Below are positions 1-5,747 of a stretch of DNA of 12,922 bases, one piece after another; within the stretch, counting starts at the first letter, position 1, and every line of letters starts with the position of its first letter. Origin of the DNA: an uncultured Eubacteriales bacterium. GTDB lineage: Bacteria > Bacillota > Clostridia > Peptostreptococcales > Anaerovoracaceae. A model generated the notes under the pieces. It was not told the DNA's origin, made no database searches, and saw only the letters and a list, made by a program, of their open reading frames with translations. Both the position numbers and the translations under genes were made by a program. Where the stretch lies: contig CAJUEB010000048.1 in the NCBI GenBank assembly GCA_910585135.1, forward strand, positions 1 to 12,922, written 5' to 3'.

Positions 1-279
1 GATTCAGATGTGGAGGAACGCCAAAGTGAATTGGAAGAAAAACTGGAAGACGCAAAGGAACAATACGATTTGATTTCATACAAGTATCCTGCTGCACATT
101 TCGGTGACAAAGAACTGGAAAAAAACACCACAATCACATTATATGAAAATACAAATATTATCAGATTGACGGTGGCAGAAGAAAGCATCAAAGGTGCTTC
201 TGTTCCAGAGGAATTTTTGGTGTTTTATTATGAGCTTTCCGCAGATGGAATCGATTTTTATCGTTCTTTAGCGAAATGA
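1..279 (+). CDS. 3' end of unrecognised gene (partial)
   Basis: The frame is open from the first base of the window to a TGA at 277-279, so this is the C-terminal 92 residues of a protein that starts upstream. An internal GTG at position 10 gives an apparent start, but nothing like a ribosome binding site precedes it. The first 20 or so residues are very rich in Glu and Lys with heptad-like spacing (SELEEKLEDAKEQYD), which suggests the end of a helical or coiled-coil segment. The rest alternates hydrophobic and polar residues (TTITLYENTNIIRLTVAEE), as in a small beta-rich C-terminal domain. There is no signal peptide or membrane segment in the visible part. I do not recognise the family. It is convergent with the TrhA gene downstream. 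Confidence 0.6.
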   Translation, partial: DSDVEERQSELEEKLEDAKEQYDLISYKYPAAHFGDKELEKNTTITLYENTNIIRLTVAEESIKGASVPEEFLVFYYELSADGIDFYRSLAK

Positions 280-304
280 TATCAATGACATGCGAACGGA
301 ACGA

Positions 305-376
305 TATGCTTACTTTTATAATAGCATACTGCTTCCCGATGGCAGGGACTGCCTGAACGGGCAAGCGGACTTGCCC
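305..376 (+). terminator. Cluster of hairpins between convergent genes
   Basis: Three successive inverted repeats lie between the two convergent genes: TATGCT/AGCATA with an AT-rich loop at 305-327, GGCAG/CTGCC at 341-353, and a perfect 7-bp GGGCAAG-CGGA-CTTGCCC stem at 359-376. The last is followed on the plus strand by ACTTTCGAATTT, a weak T-rich tail. A terminator for the upstream gene is the most likely role, and it could also slow transcription of trhA from the other side. The poor T-tract keeps confidence modest. Confidence 0.4.
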
Positions 377-439
377 ACTTTCGAATTTCATTTTGGGCCG
401 GTTACCCGAAGTCGCCTGGTTCGGTCTGCCTTATGCGGG

Positions 440-1087
440 CTAGACGAAATACAGCAGTACCATCAGGTAGTGGCATAGGCTGCCGAGGATGACGAAGATA
501 TGAAAAATTTCATGGAAGCCGAACATTTCACTGATGTTCGGTTTTTTGATTGCATAAATGACGCCTCCGACCGTGTAAAGAAGGCCGCCGGCAGCAAGCA
601 GGAACACTGCGCCAAATGGCAGGCTTCCAAGTGCCGGAAAATCTATGGCGATGAACCAGCCCATCAGGATATACAAAGCGGCGCTCAGTTTCCTGGGTGC
701 ATTGATCCAGAGGAGCTTCATCACGATTCCGGCAAGCGCGATACACCAGATCGCGCAGACCAATACGATGTTTTTCGGTGCAGGCAGGATGGCGTAAAGA
801 AGCGGCGTATAAGAGCCTGCGATGAGGACGTAAATCATGGAATGATCCAGCTTGCGCAGTTTTTTGATCACTGTAGGCGTTCCGTTGGAAAAATGGTAGA
901 GACTGCTGGCTCCATACAATCCGGCTAGTGAGAGGCAGAAAATCAGCCCCATGATCTGTGCATCGTAAAAATGACCCATGAGGATTTTCATGACCATGAT
1001 AACGGTACCTACTACGGATAGAATCAGTCCGATAAAGTGAGTATAGCTGCTGAGCGGGTCACGTGCGTTTAAAAACAATTTAGGCAT
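440..1087 (-). CDS. trhA: Hemolysin III / TrhA family (PAQR-like) integral membrane protein
   Basis: This 215-residue polytopic membrane protein has about seven hydrophobic segments covering nearly its whole length, the usual size for bacterial hemolysin III (YqfA/TrhA) proteins. The family's metal-site signatures are visible: a SSLYH motif (residues 61-65), LDHSMIYVLIAGSYTP (80-95) with the conserved Asp-His, and HEIFH...H near the C-terminus (His192, His196, His206). In PAQR and adiponectin-receptor relatives such Asp and His residues bind zinc in a membrane hydrolase-like core. Bacterial members are linked to membrane lipid or fluidity homeostasis, and the historical haemolysin label is not a safe functional claim. 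The ATG at 1085-1087 has AAAGGA about 9 nt upstream (minus strand). It is a single gene, divergent from the DUF1836 gene and convergent with the partial gene at the left edge. Confidence 0.9.
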   Translation of the reverse strand: MPKLFLNARDPLSSYTHFIGLILSVVGTVIMVMKILMGHFYDAQIMGLIFCLSLAGLYGASSLYHFSNGTPTVIKKLRKLDHSMIYVLIAGSYTPLLYAILPAPKNIVLVCAIWCIALAGIVMKLLWINAPRKLSAALYILMGWFIAIDFPALGSLPFGAVFLLAAGGLLYTVGGVIYAIKKPNISEMFGFHEIFHIFVILGSLCHYLMVLLYFV

Positions 1088-1353
1088 TTTGTCAAATCCT
1101 TTCTACTACAACATATTTATGGTTAATGTTCCTTACAGCAAGTAAGGAATTACCCATTTTGTTGCTTAAGCTATTTTTATCGAATTTTAGCAAAATATAG
1201 AGAAGTAGAATATATTAAGTAGTATTTAAAACTATATTATAAATATAATAATACCATATAAAGCAATTTTATCAACCCTATTATTGCAAAAAATATTTTT
1301 TTCTTGTAATATAATATGAGCGAAAACATTTTATATCATACATGGAGGAAGCG
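1088..1353. promoter_or_regulatory. AT-rich divergent promoter region between trhA and DUF1836 gene
   Basis: This 266-bp stretch is far more AT-rich than the genes around it. On the minus strand TGCTAAAAT (plus coordinates 1184-1192) fits an extended -10 element for trhA. On the plus strand TATAAT at 1310-1315 is a candidate -10 for the DUF1836 gene, with TTGCAA at 1284-1289 as a possible but too distant -35 (20-nt spacer). A perfect 8-bp inverted repeat lies in the presumed trhA leader and is listed separately. The promoter calls rest on motif match only. Confidence 0.4.
1129..1149. promoter_or_regulatory. Perfect inverted repeat in trhA leader (operator or RNA hairpin)
   Basis: TTCCTTAC (1129-1136) and GTAAGGAA (1142-1149) are perfect reverse complements around a 5-nt AGCAA loop. 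The site lies about 40 bp upstream of the trhA start codon, between it and the candidate extended -10 element. It could be a repressor operator or a leader-RNA hairpin. There is no T-tract after it on the minus strand, so an intrinsic attenuator is less likely. Confidence 0.4.
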
Positions 1354-1854
1354 ATGGATAACTTGAAATCTCTTGCCGATACGAAACTTTGGGATATGCC
1401 GCTCGATAGTGAAAAAATTCCGGAGATCGACCTTTACATGGATCAGATTTTACGGCTTACGGAAGAAAAGGGCGTTACGAAAACCATGATCAACAATTAT
1501 AGCAAGGAACGGCTGATTAAGCCGTTGAAAGGAAAAAAATATAATAAAGAACAGATTATTCAGATCCTTTGTATCATGAACCTGAAACAGACCTTGCAGC
1601 TTGGCCATATCAAAGGCTTGATGCCACAGGAGGAGGGAAAGATCGATTTTTTGAAAGTCTATGATGCTTGGGCTTCGGAAAACGAACGACTTGCAAAGTC
1701 AGCGGCAGCCTTTGCGGAGCAGGAAATTTCGTGCCGGGAGGATCTGTCGAAAGAAGAAACTGCCCTTGCGGCAGCGATGATGCTGTCGTCGTGCTGTACG
1801 TATTTTGCGAAGCTGTGTGAAGCACTGGCGACGGAGGATGCAGGGCAGGAATAG
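1354..1854 (+). CDS. DUF1836 domain protein, putative MerR-like regulator
   Basis: This 166-residue protein has an N-terminal half that matches the DUF1836 pattern as I know it: IPEIDLYMDQILRL (about 22-35), then TKTMINNYSKERLIKPLKGKKY (about 43-64), then EQIIQILCIMNLKQTLQLGHIKGLM (about 66-90). This resembles the winged-helix start of MerR-type regulators, where a helix-turn-helix is followed by a region of the YxRxxLI...Y type, so DNA binding is plausible. The C-terminal 75 residues are helical and rich in Ala and Glu, without a recognisable effector domain. I chose the ATG at 1354 because GGAGG (1344-1348) sits 5 nt before it. The in-frame ATG at 1342 has no such site and its own codon overlaps the ribosome binding site. 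The regulated target is unknown; the divergent trhA is the obvious candidate, by position only. Confidence 0.85.
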   Translation: MDNLKSLADTKLWDMPLDSEKIPEIDLYMDQILRLTEEKGVTKTMINNYSKERLIKPLKGKKYNKEQIIQILCIMNLKQTLQLGHIKGLMPQEEGKIDFLKVYDAWASENERLAKSAAAFAEQEISCREDLSKEETALAAAMMLSSCCTYFAKLCEALATEDAGQE

Positions 1855-1860
1855 CAGTTT

Positions 1861-1968
1861 GGCGAACCTGTTGTGAGGGAATGAAGGCCTGGCGAACCTG
1901 TTGTGAGGGAATGAAGACCTGGCGCACTTGCTGTGAGTGAATAAAGACCTGGCAAACCTGTTGTGAAT
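1861..1968. repeat. 30-bp tandem repeat directly after DUF1836 stop codon
   Basis: Three full 30-bp units (1861-1890, 1891-1920, 1921-1950) and a partial fourth (1951-1968) follow the stop codon by 6 bases. The first two differ at one position (AAGGCCT against AAGACCT). The third has several changes, so the array decays rightward. The unit begins GGCGAACCTGTTGTGAGG. It contains in-frame stops on the plus strand. On the minus strand it reads through as a ten-residue SQQVRQ-type repeat, but nothing else supports translation there. Confidence 0.9.
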
Positions 1969-2071
1969 GGGCGGATTTGAGAATGGATTGCGCAGAGAAT
2001 GGGCAGACCAGCAAGTGAGCGGATCAGCGCCCCCTTTCGATCGGGAATGTAACTTTTTTGAAAAATACAGT

Positions 2072-2278
2072 AGTTACTGCACACTAACGAACAGGTAAAA
2101 ACGGGAATTTTGCATAGCTTTTCGTTATGATGCATAAACATACACATTTTTTTGCCAGAATCGTTTTGCTGATATTGAATTTTTCTGGAACAAATCCTGA
2201 AATAACACAAAATATTCCTTTTTTGGGATAAAAGGGCGCATTATGCAGCGAATTAGAGAAAGTTAGTGTGCAGTAACT
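2072..2278. mobile_element. 207-bp segment with perfect 17-bp terminal inverted repeats (MITE-like or operator pair)
   Basis: AGTTACTGCACACTAAC at 2072-2088 is the exact reverse complement of GTTAGTGTGCAGTAACT at 2262-2278. The interior is AT-rich and has no credible gene. The size and architecture fit a miniature inverted-repeat element, but I see no target-site duplication in the flanks. The right end is also a local palindrome, GTGCAGT-A-ACTGCAC (2268-2282), and the left end holds CAGTA-GT-TACTG (2069-2080). That makes a pair of protein-binding sites an alternative explanation. Confidence 0.45.
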
Positions 2279-2282
2279 GCAC
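2268..2282. promoter_or_regulatory. 15-bp perfect palindrome GTGCAGT-A-ACTGCAC
   Basis: Seven-base arms are perfectly complementary around a central A, which is the geometry of a dimeric regulator's operator. It overlaps the right terminal inverted repeat of the 207-bp segment. A shorter version of the same dyad (CAGTA-GT-TACTG) is present at the left end, 2069-2080. No promoter close by is obvious, so the role is undetermined. Confidence 0.35.
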
Positions 2283-2330
2283 GAAATCATGAAAACTTTA
2301 CATTTTTAGGAGAATTCCGGGATATAGCGG

Positions 2331-2509
2331 ATGTATAAGATATGTATAAAAACTAAGGATTGCAGCGATGGGTTAGCAGGGAGGGAGCGTGTGTCCTATC
2401 ACAGCAAAATAGATCGACATTTAGCTACAGTAGCAAGCAGCAAGCAGTGGCAAGCCGAGGGGGCGGTGTATGCGTTTCATCGCAGAAAAATAGCTGATAT
2501 TTGTAAATA
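2331..2509 (+). CDS. Doubtful 59-codon ORF with internal duplication
   Basis: ATG at 2331 opens a frame of 59 codons to a TAA at 2507-2509. TAGGAGA lies upstream at 2307-2313, but about 17 nt away, too far for a good ribosome binding site. The product would be basic and soluble with no signal peptide or membrane segment. Codons 21-35 and 46-59 look like diverged copies (VSYHSKIDRHL and VYAFHRRKIADI) offset by 75 bp, which equals the period of the repeat array to the right. I recognise no family. It could be a small gene, but chance opening of repeat DNA is at least as likely. Confidence 0.2.
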
Positions 2510-3010
2510 AGGTATTCTTGAAAAGTATAACGGGTTCAGCTATCATGGGGATAGCGTGATTGCGCACGCATGATCAAACGGGGATAACTGGGAATTGTTT
2601 ATTGAAACGTACGGCATTTGAGCCGGCCTCTCAAAGTTAGAGCAAGAATCTAACGATTGAAGGCCATCTCAATTGCCGCAAGGACGTGTTTATTGAAATA
2701 CACGTTGGTGCGCTTGCATATTAAAATGAACGCATTGATCGATTCGCGTTGCTGGGGAGTGTTCATTGGAACGCCTGTGATAAGATTGTATGTTATAATA
2801 AATGTGGAACATTCTATCGGCATTGCCATAGGGAACTGTTTATTGAAACGCGTGCTGGCAAGCTTCTTTGTGATAGCAGCGGCAAGAGGCTGGCAAGAAA
2901 TTTACCGCCGCGCGGCATATTCTGGGCAGGTTTTCTTGTTATGGTATTGTCGCCGCCTGGCAGTTGCTGGTCAGCTTGTTTATTATGGCATTGCTGCCCT
3001 CGGCATTTTT
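2379..3010. repeat. Decayed array of ~75-bp units with a GTTT-ATTG-AAAC core
   Basis: A 14-base motif, TGTTTATTGAAACG, occurs exactly at 2596-2609 and 2837-2850, and in close variants at 2687-2700 (ends AAATA) and 2760-2773 (TGTTCATTGGAACG). The start-to-start intervals are 91, 73 and 77 bp. A weaker copy is at about 2513-2530 and a partial one at 2979-2992 (TGTTTATTATGGCA). Farther left, 2381-2440 and 2458-2520 align loosely at an offset of about 75-77 bp. The core is a small dyad (GTTT N4 AAAC), and the third copy keeps it with a matched change on both arms (GTTC N4 GAAC). I found no conserved reading frame across the units. Confidence 0.45.
2791..2799 (+). promoter_or_regulatory. Extended -10 promoter candidate for the LytTR/GHKL operon
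   Basis: TGTTATAAT at 2791-2799 is a perfect extended -10 element (TG-N-TATAAT). Extended -10 promoters tolerate a weak -35, and none is obvious at the right distance. Transcription would begin near 2806, leaving a leader of about 220 nt that includes one full copy of the repeat core (2837-2850). This is the best promoter match upstream of the gene at 3030. Confidence 0.5.
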
Positions 3011-3029
3011 AAAAACGAAAGGATTACAG

Positions 3030-3746
3030 ATGATCTCCATTGGGATTTGTGACGATGAAGCATATATGCTGGAGCTGCTGGCTGAAAAAACGGCTGCGTT
3101 TTTTGCGCGTGAAAGCGTGGAGGTGGAGATTTTGCGGTTTTCGAACGGAAGGGCGCTTTTGGATCACCCCGGAAAGCTGGATGTCCTTCTGCTCGATATC
3201 CGCATGGAAAAGCCGGATGGGTTTGAAACTGCCCGGAAGCTGAGAAAGAAGGGCTTTCACGGGTTTCTGATCTTCGTCACGGTGTTGGAGGACTATGTGT
3301 TCGATGCGTTTGAAGTGGGGGCATTTGGCTATCTGGTAAAACCGTTTGCAGATCATCTGTTTCAGCGGACGATGAAGCGGCTGCTTTCCGCGCTCCGGGC
3401 ATCCAGGCAGTCCTGCCTGCTGGTGCAAAAAGGGAAGGAGTGGAGCATCATCCGTTTCGATGATATCGTGTATTGCGAGGTGATCAACCGCAAGGTGTAC
3501 TTGCATTTGCAGGATCGCAGCGTTCTCGATTATTATGATAAAATCGAGGCATTGGAACGGAAGCTGGACTCCCGTTTTTTTCGTTGCCACAGAAGCTATC
3601 TGTTGAATCTGCAATATCTGAAAACCTATAAAGCGGGACAAGCATTTTTGCTGAACGATGAACAGATTCCAGTCTCCCGTTTGCGCCAAAACGAATTTTC
3701 ATCAGTTCTTTTTCAATATATGCAAGAGGCAGGAGGCGGCGTATGA
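3030..3746 (+). CDS. LytTR-family response regulator (AgrA/LytR-like)
   Basis: This 238-residue cytoplasmic regulator has a receiver domain (about 1-120) with the acidic pocket at CDDE (Asp8, Asp9), the phospho-acceptor Asp56 in VLLLDIRMEKPDG, and the conserved Lys104 in YLVKPF. The C-terminal 100 residues fit a LytTR DNA-binding domain: an SIIRFDDIVYCEVINRK stretch, then LDYYDKIEALERKL, then RFFRCHRSYLLNLQYL and a closing VSRLRQNEF. LytTR proteins bind short direct repeats upstream of their targets. I placed the start at ATG 3030, seven bases after AAAGGA; the frame extends 66 nt further upstream, but those codons read as repeat DNA. The stop overlaps the start of the sensor kinase gene (ATGA), so the two are translationally coupled. 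The partner is almost certainly the kinase at 3743. Confidence 0.93.
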   Translation: MISIGICDDEAYMLELLAEKTAAFFARESVEVEILRFSNGRALLDHPGKLDVLLLDIRMEKPDGFETARKLRKKGFHGFLIFVTVLEDYVFDAFEVGAFGYLVKPFADHLFQRTMKRLLSALRASRQSCLLVQKGKEWSIIRFDDIVYCEVINRKVYLHLQDRSVLDYYDKIEALERKLDSRFFRCHRSYLLNLQYLKTYKAGQAFLLNDEQIPVSRLRQNEFSSVLFQYMQEAGGGV

Positions 3747-5080
3747 TCGATGGAATTTACGGCGGCTGCACGAGTTTCCTGGAGGTATTGATCCAGTTTT
3801 TGTTTTTGGAAAAGCTGGCGGGGAGAAAGGCAGCGCCGCTGCAACTTGTTTGCTTTATCGTTTTCGGCTGCATCGTGGCCAAGCTGCCGGTATCAGAGGC
3901 CTTAAAAGCGTTTTTCTTCTTGCTGGTATTAATAGCGGGCAGTGTTGTGATTTTGAAAATGGATCGTAAACGCGCGGTTTTGCACGGCGTAGTCGCGGCA
4001 GAGGTGATGCAGCTCTGCTTTGGCATTGTCAATTCCGCATCGGCACTTGGTGCGCCGTATCTTTATCCGCTTGCTCCCGCTGTTTGGGGACGGGTTTTTA
4101 TGATCGGCGGGACGCTTGTTGCATTGGGACTTTCCTGCCTTTGCTATGCGGCTGTCTGCAAATGCGTAAAACAGGAATCTGCGGCCGGGAAACAATATGT
4201 CTTGATGAGCTTAGCCCCGCTTTTGATGGTTTTAACGGCCAGCAGCTATATCAGTTACGAGCTTTATGGGAATGTGGTCACGATTGATACCGATGTCAGG
4301 GCGGATCTTCTGGGCGACGGCAGCATTTTGCTGGTGCAGGCGGCCGGGATTATCAGCGTGCTCTGCGTGATGTATGCGTACCGGAAGCTGACGAGCCAGT
4401 TTTGTCTGGATGCAAAGCTTGCTATGCTGGTGCAGAAAGCGAATTTTCAGGAGCAATATGTTGCGCAGGCACAGGCGCATTATGATAGTACGAGAGCGCT
4501 CCGGCATGATATCAGGAATCATCTTTCGGTGGTTAAGGGCTTACTGAGCAAAGGGCGCGTTGACCAAGCGAAGGCTTATTTAGGAAGGCTGGATGAGGCG
4601 GCGGGGCAGATGGCTTTCCCGTTTCGGACCGGAAACCCTGCGCTCGATGTGCTGCTTGAAAATAAATTTGTGTTGGCGAGGCGCAAGGGGATTGTCATGG
4701 AGGGTTTCTTGAAGCTGCCAAACCCTTGTTTTGCGGATGAGGTGGATCTGTGTGTGATCGTAGCGAACGCCTTGGATAATGCGATCGATGCTTGCGGAAA
4801 AATGCCTGCGGGCATGGAGCGGGTGATCCGCCTTTCAAGCCGCATGCAGGGAGAATTTTTATGGATCGGAATCGAAAACAGCTTTTGCCAGGAAGGTCAT
4901 GGACAAGGAAAAAGCCATGGAGGCCGCATCCGTCAGGGGACAGGTCTTTCGAATATAAAGGAGGCTGCCAGCCGGTGTGGAGGCAAGGTGGATCTTCGGA
5001 TCACGGATAATATGGTTTGCTTCAGCGTGATGCTGCTCATTTCACAACAGCCTGCGCGCATTTCACAGCAGATGCATTGA
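3743..5080 (+). CDS. GHKL-domain sensor histidine kinase (AgrC-like)
   Basis: This 445-residue membrane kinase has an N-terminal half (about 5-205) with roughly six hydrophobic segments and no large extracellular domain, typical of peptide-sensing AgrC/ComD-type kinases. A short cytoplasmic linker follows. The dimerisation helix carries the likely phospho-acceptor His255 in ALRHDIRNHL. The ATPase domain shows the N-box in ANALDNAIDAC (Asn346) and a G-box GTGLSN at 399-404, in the single-domain GHKL form. It phosphorylates the LytTR regulator with which it overlaps by 4 bp. There is no AgrB-like processing protease or clear signal-peptide gene in the window, so the ligand is unknown. The last residues repeat ISQQPAR/ISQQMH, a short local duplication at 5039-5076. 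Confidence 0.92.
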   Translation: MIDGIYGGCTSFLEVLIQFLFLEKLAGRKAAPLQLVCFIVFGCIVAKLPVSEALKAFFFLLVLIAGSVVILKMDRKRAVLHGVVAAEVMQLCFGIVNSASALGAPYLYPLAPAVWGRVFMIGGTLVALGLSCLCYAAVCKCVKQESAAGKQYVLMSLAPLLMVLTASSYISYELYGNVVTIDTDVRADLLGDGSILLVQAAGIISVLCVMYAYRKLTSQFCLDAKLAMLVQKANFQEQYVAQAQAHYDSTRALRHDIRNHLSVVKGLLSKGRVDQAKAYLGRLDEAAGQMAFPFRTGNPALDVLLENKFVLARRKGIVMEGFLKLPNPCFADEVDLCVIVANALDNAIDACGKMPAGMERVIRLSSRMQGEFLWIGIENSFCQEGHGQGKSHGGRIRQGTGLSNIKEAASRCGGKVDLRITDNMVCFSVMLLISQQPARISQQMH

Positions 5081-5084
5081 AGCT

Positions 5085-5113
5085 TTGGAAAAAAGCGTTA
5101 AAATGGATGTAAA
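5085..5113 (+). promoter_or_regulatory. Weak promoter candidate before the small coiled-coil gene
   Basis: TTGGAA (5085-5090) and TGTAAA (5108-5113) are separated by 17 nt. Both hexamers are poor to fair matches. The 59-bp gap after the kinase gene has no terminator hairpin, so readthrough from the upstream operon is equally plausible. Confidence 0.2.
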
Positions 5114-5139
5114 TGATGTGAAAGGGAGGTTCATGAAAT

Positions 5140-5619
5140 ATGAGTATGCAAGGAATCGGAAACGAAACGGCTTATCAGCTGCCACAGGCATGGCAGCAGA
5201 AGGAGGAGCAGGCAGAAACGGCAAAATCGGCGGATAAGAAACAGGTGCGGGCATCTGCAAAAGAGGCAGATTCGATGCGAGGACCAGCTTCTTCGCAAGA
5301 GCCGGATTCGATGCAAGCACCAGCCCCGTCGCAAGAACCAGCTCCGCCGCAAACACCAAAGCTGGCAGAACGGCCGAGATACGATCGTTATGAGCCAGAG
5401 CGCAAGGCGCAAATTTGCACGACAGATACCGGGAAAGTAGACCGGGAAATCGAAAAGCTACGGGAAGAAGAGACGCGTCTTAGCGAGCAGGTCAGGATGA
5501 CGGACGATCCGCAGAAAAAAGAAGAATTGCAGCGTCAGCTTGCACAGGTAGAGCAGGAACTTGCGCAAAAGGATAACGATACCTACAGACGCCAGCACGC
5601 GACGGTTACGGGCGCATAG
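5140..5619 (+). CDS. Small coiled-coil protein of unknown function
   Basis: This 159-residue soluble protein has no signal peptide or membrane segment. Three zones are visible. The N-terminal stretch (1-25) begins MSMQGIGNETAYQLP. A low-complexity Pro/Ser/Gln/Ala zone (about 40-75) contains a 36-bp, 12-residue tandem duplication (5269-5304 and 5305-5340, 29 of 36 bases identical). A Glu/Gln/Arg-rich coiled coil (about 103-148) carries IEKLREEETRLSEQV and QRQLAQVEQELAQ. The tail QKDNDTYRRQHA looks conserved rather than random, and the whole recalls small FlxA-like coiled-coil proteins of Clostridia, but I cannot assign a family. GGGAGG (5124-5129) precedes the chosen ATG by 10 nt. The stop is TAG, and the same frame continues for 30 further Gln/Glu-rich codons. 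It lies between two signal-transduction pairs on the same strand. Confidence 0.7.
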   Translation: MSMQGIGNETAYQLPQAWQQKEEQAETAKSADKKQVRASAKEADSMRGPASSQEPDSMQAPAPSQEPAPPQTPKLAERPRYDRYEPERKAQICTTDTGKVDREIEKLREEETRLSEQVRMTDDPQKKEELQRQLAQVEQELAQKDNDTYRRQHATVTGA

Positions 5620-5622
5620 CGG

Positions 5623-5709
5623 GAAGCGCAGCAGGAGCGGGAAGTTCAGGAAAGACAAGAAGCGCAGCAGGAGTGGAACGTTCAGGAAGGGCAAGAAGCG
5701 CAGAAGGAG
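5623..5709 (+). repeat. 36-bp tandem repeat in frame after a TAG stop
   Basis: Units at 5623-5658 and 5659-5694 and a partial third at 5695-5709 begin GAAGCGCAGCAGGAG. They lie in the reading frame of the preceding gene, immediately past its TAG at 5617-5619. They would encode a Gln/Glu-rich helical repeat (EAQQEREVQERQ, EAQQEWNVQEGQ, EAQKE) ending at a second TAG, 5710-5712. Either this is a former C-terminal extension cut off by a nonsense change, or a repeat that grew just past the stop. Confidence 0.85.
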
Positions 5710-5747
5710 TAGGAAGACAAGGACAGAACGGGGGTTTTTCGACACAG

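Larger units (their letters stand above)
1855..3029. other. 1.2-kb region without a convincing gene, rich in repeats
   Basis: No open frame here has a proper ribosome binding site together with recognisable protein features. From left to right it holds the 30-bp minisatellite, an AT-rich 207-bp segment between perfect 17-bp inverted repeats, a doubtful 59-codon ORF with an internal duplication, and a decayed array of roughly 75-bp units that runs up to the LytTR regulator gene. The candidate promoter at 2791-2799 lies inside the array. The region looks like accumulated repeat and mobile debris or an extended regulatory region rather than a lost operon. Confidence 0.6.

Noticed and set aside
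500..928. 142-codon plus-strand frame opposite trhA
   Set aside because: Antisense shadow; the minus-strand frame has seven membrane segments and the hemolysin III motifs.
1610..2210. Two minus-strand open frames of 134 and 183 codons with SQQVRQ- and GLHSLTTGSP-type repeats
   Set aside because: They run antisense through the well-supported DUF1836 gene and the 30-bp repeats. The peptide repeats merely reflect a repeat unit of ten codons. No ribosome binding site or family similarity.
2596..2850. CRISPR array, because ATTGAAAC is a common 3' end of CRISPR repeats
   Set aside because: The repeated part is only about 14 bases, spacing is 73-91 bp and irregular, and no cas genes are present.
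2657..3052. 131-codon plus-strand frame before the LytTR regulator
   Set aside because: It has no good ribosome binding site, runs through the repeat array and into the regulator gene in another frame. The repeat copies inside it are in different frames, so the repeat is not a protein repeat.
3024..3689. 221-codon minus-strand open frame
   Set aside because: Fully antisense to the LytTR regulator, whose receiver and DNA-binding motifs are intact; no recognisable features of its own.
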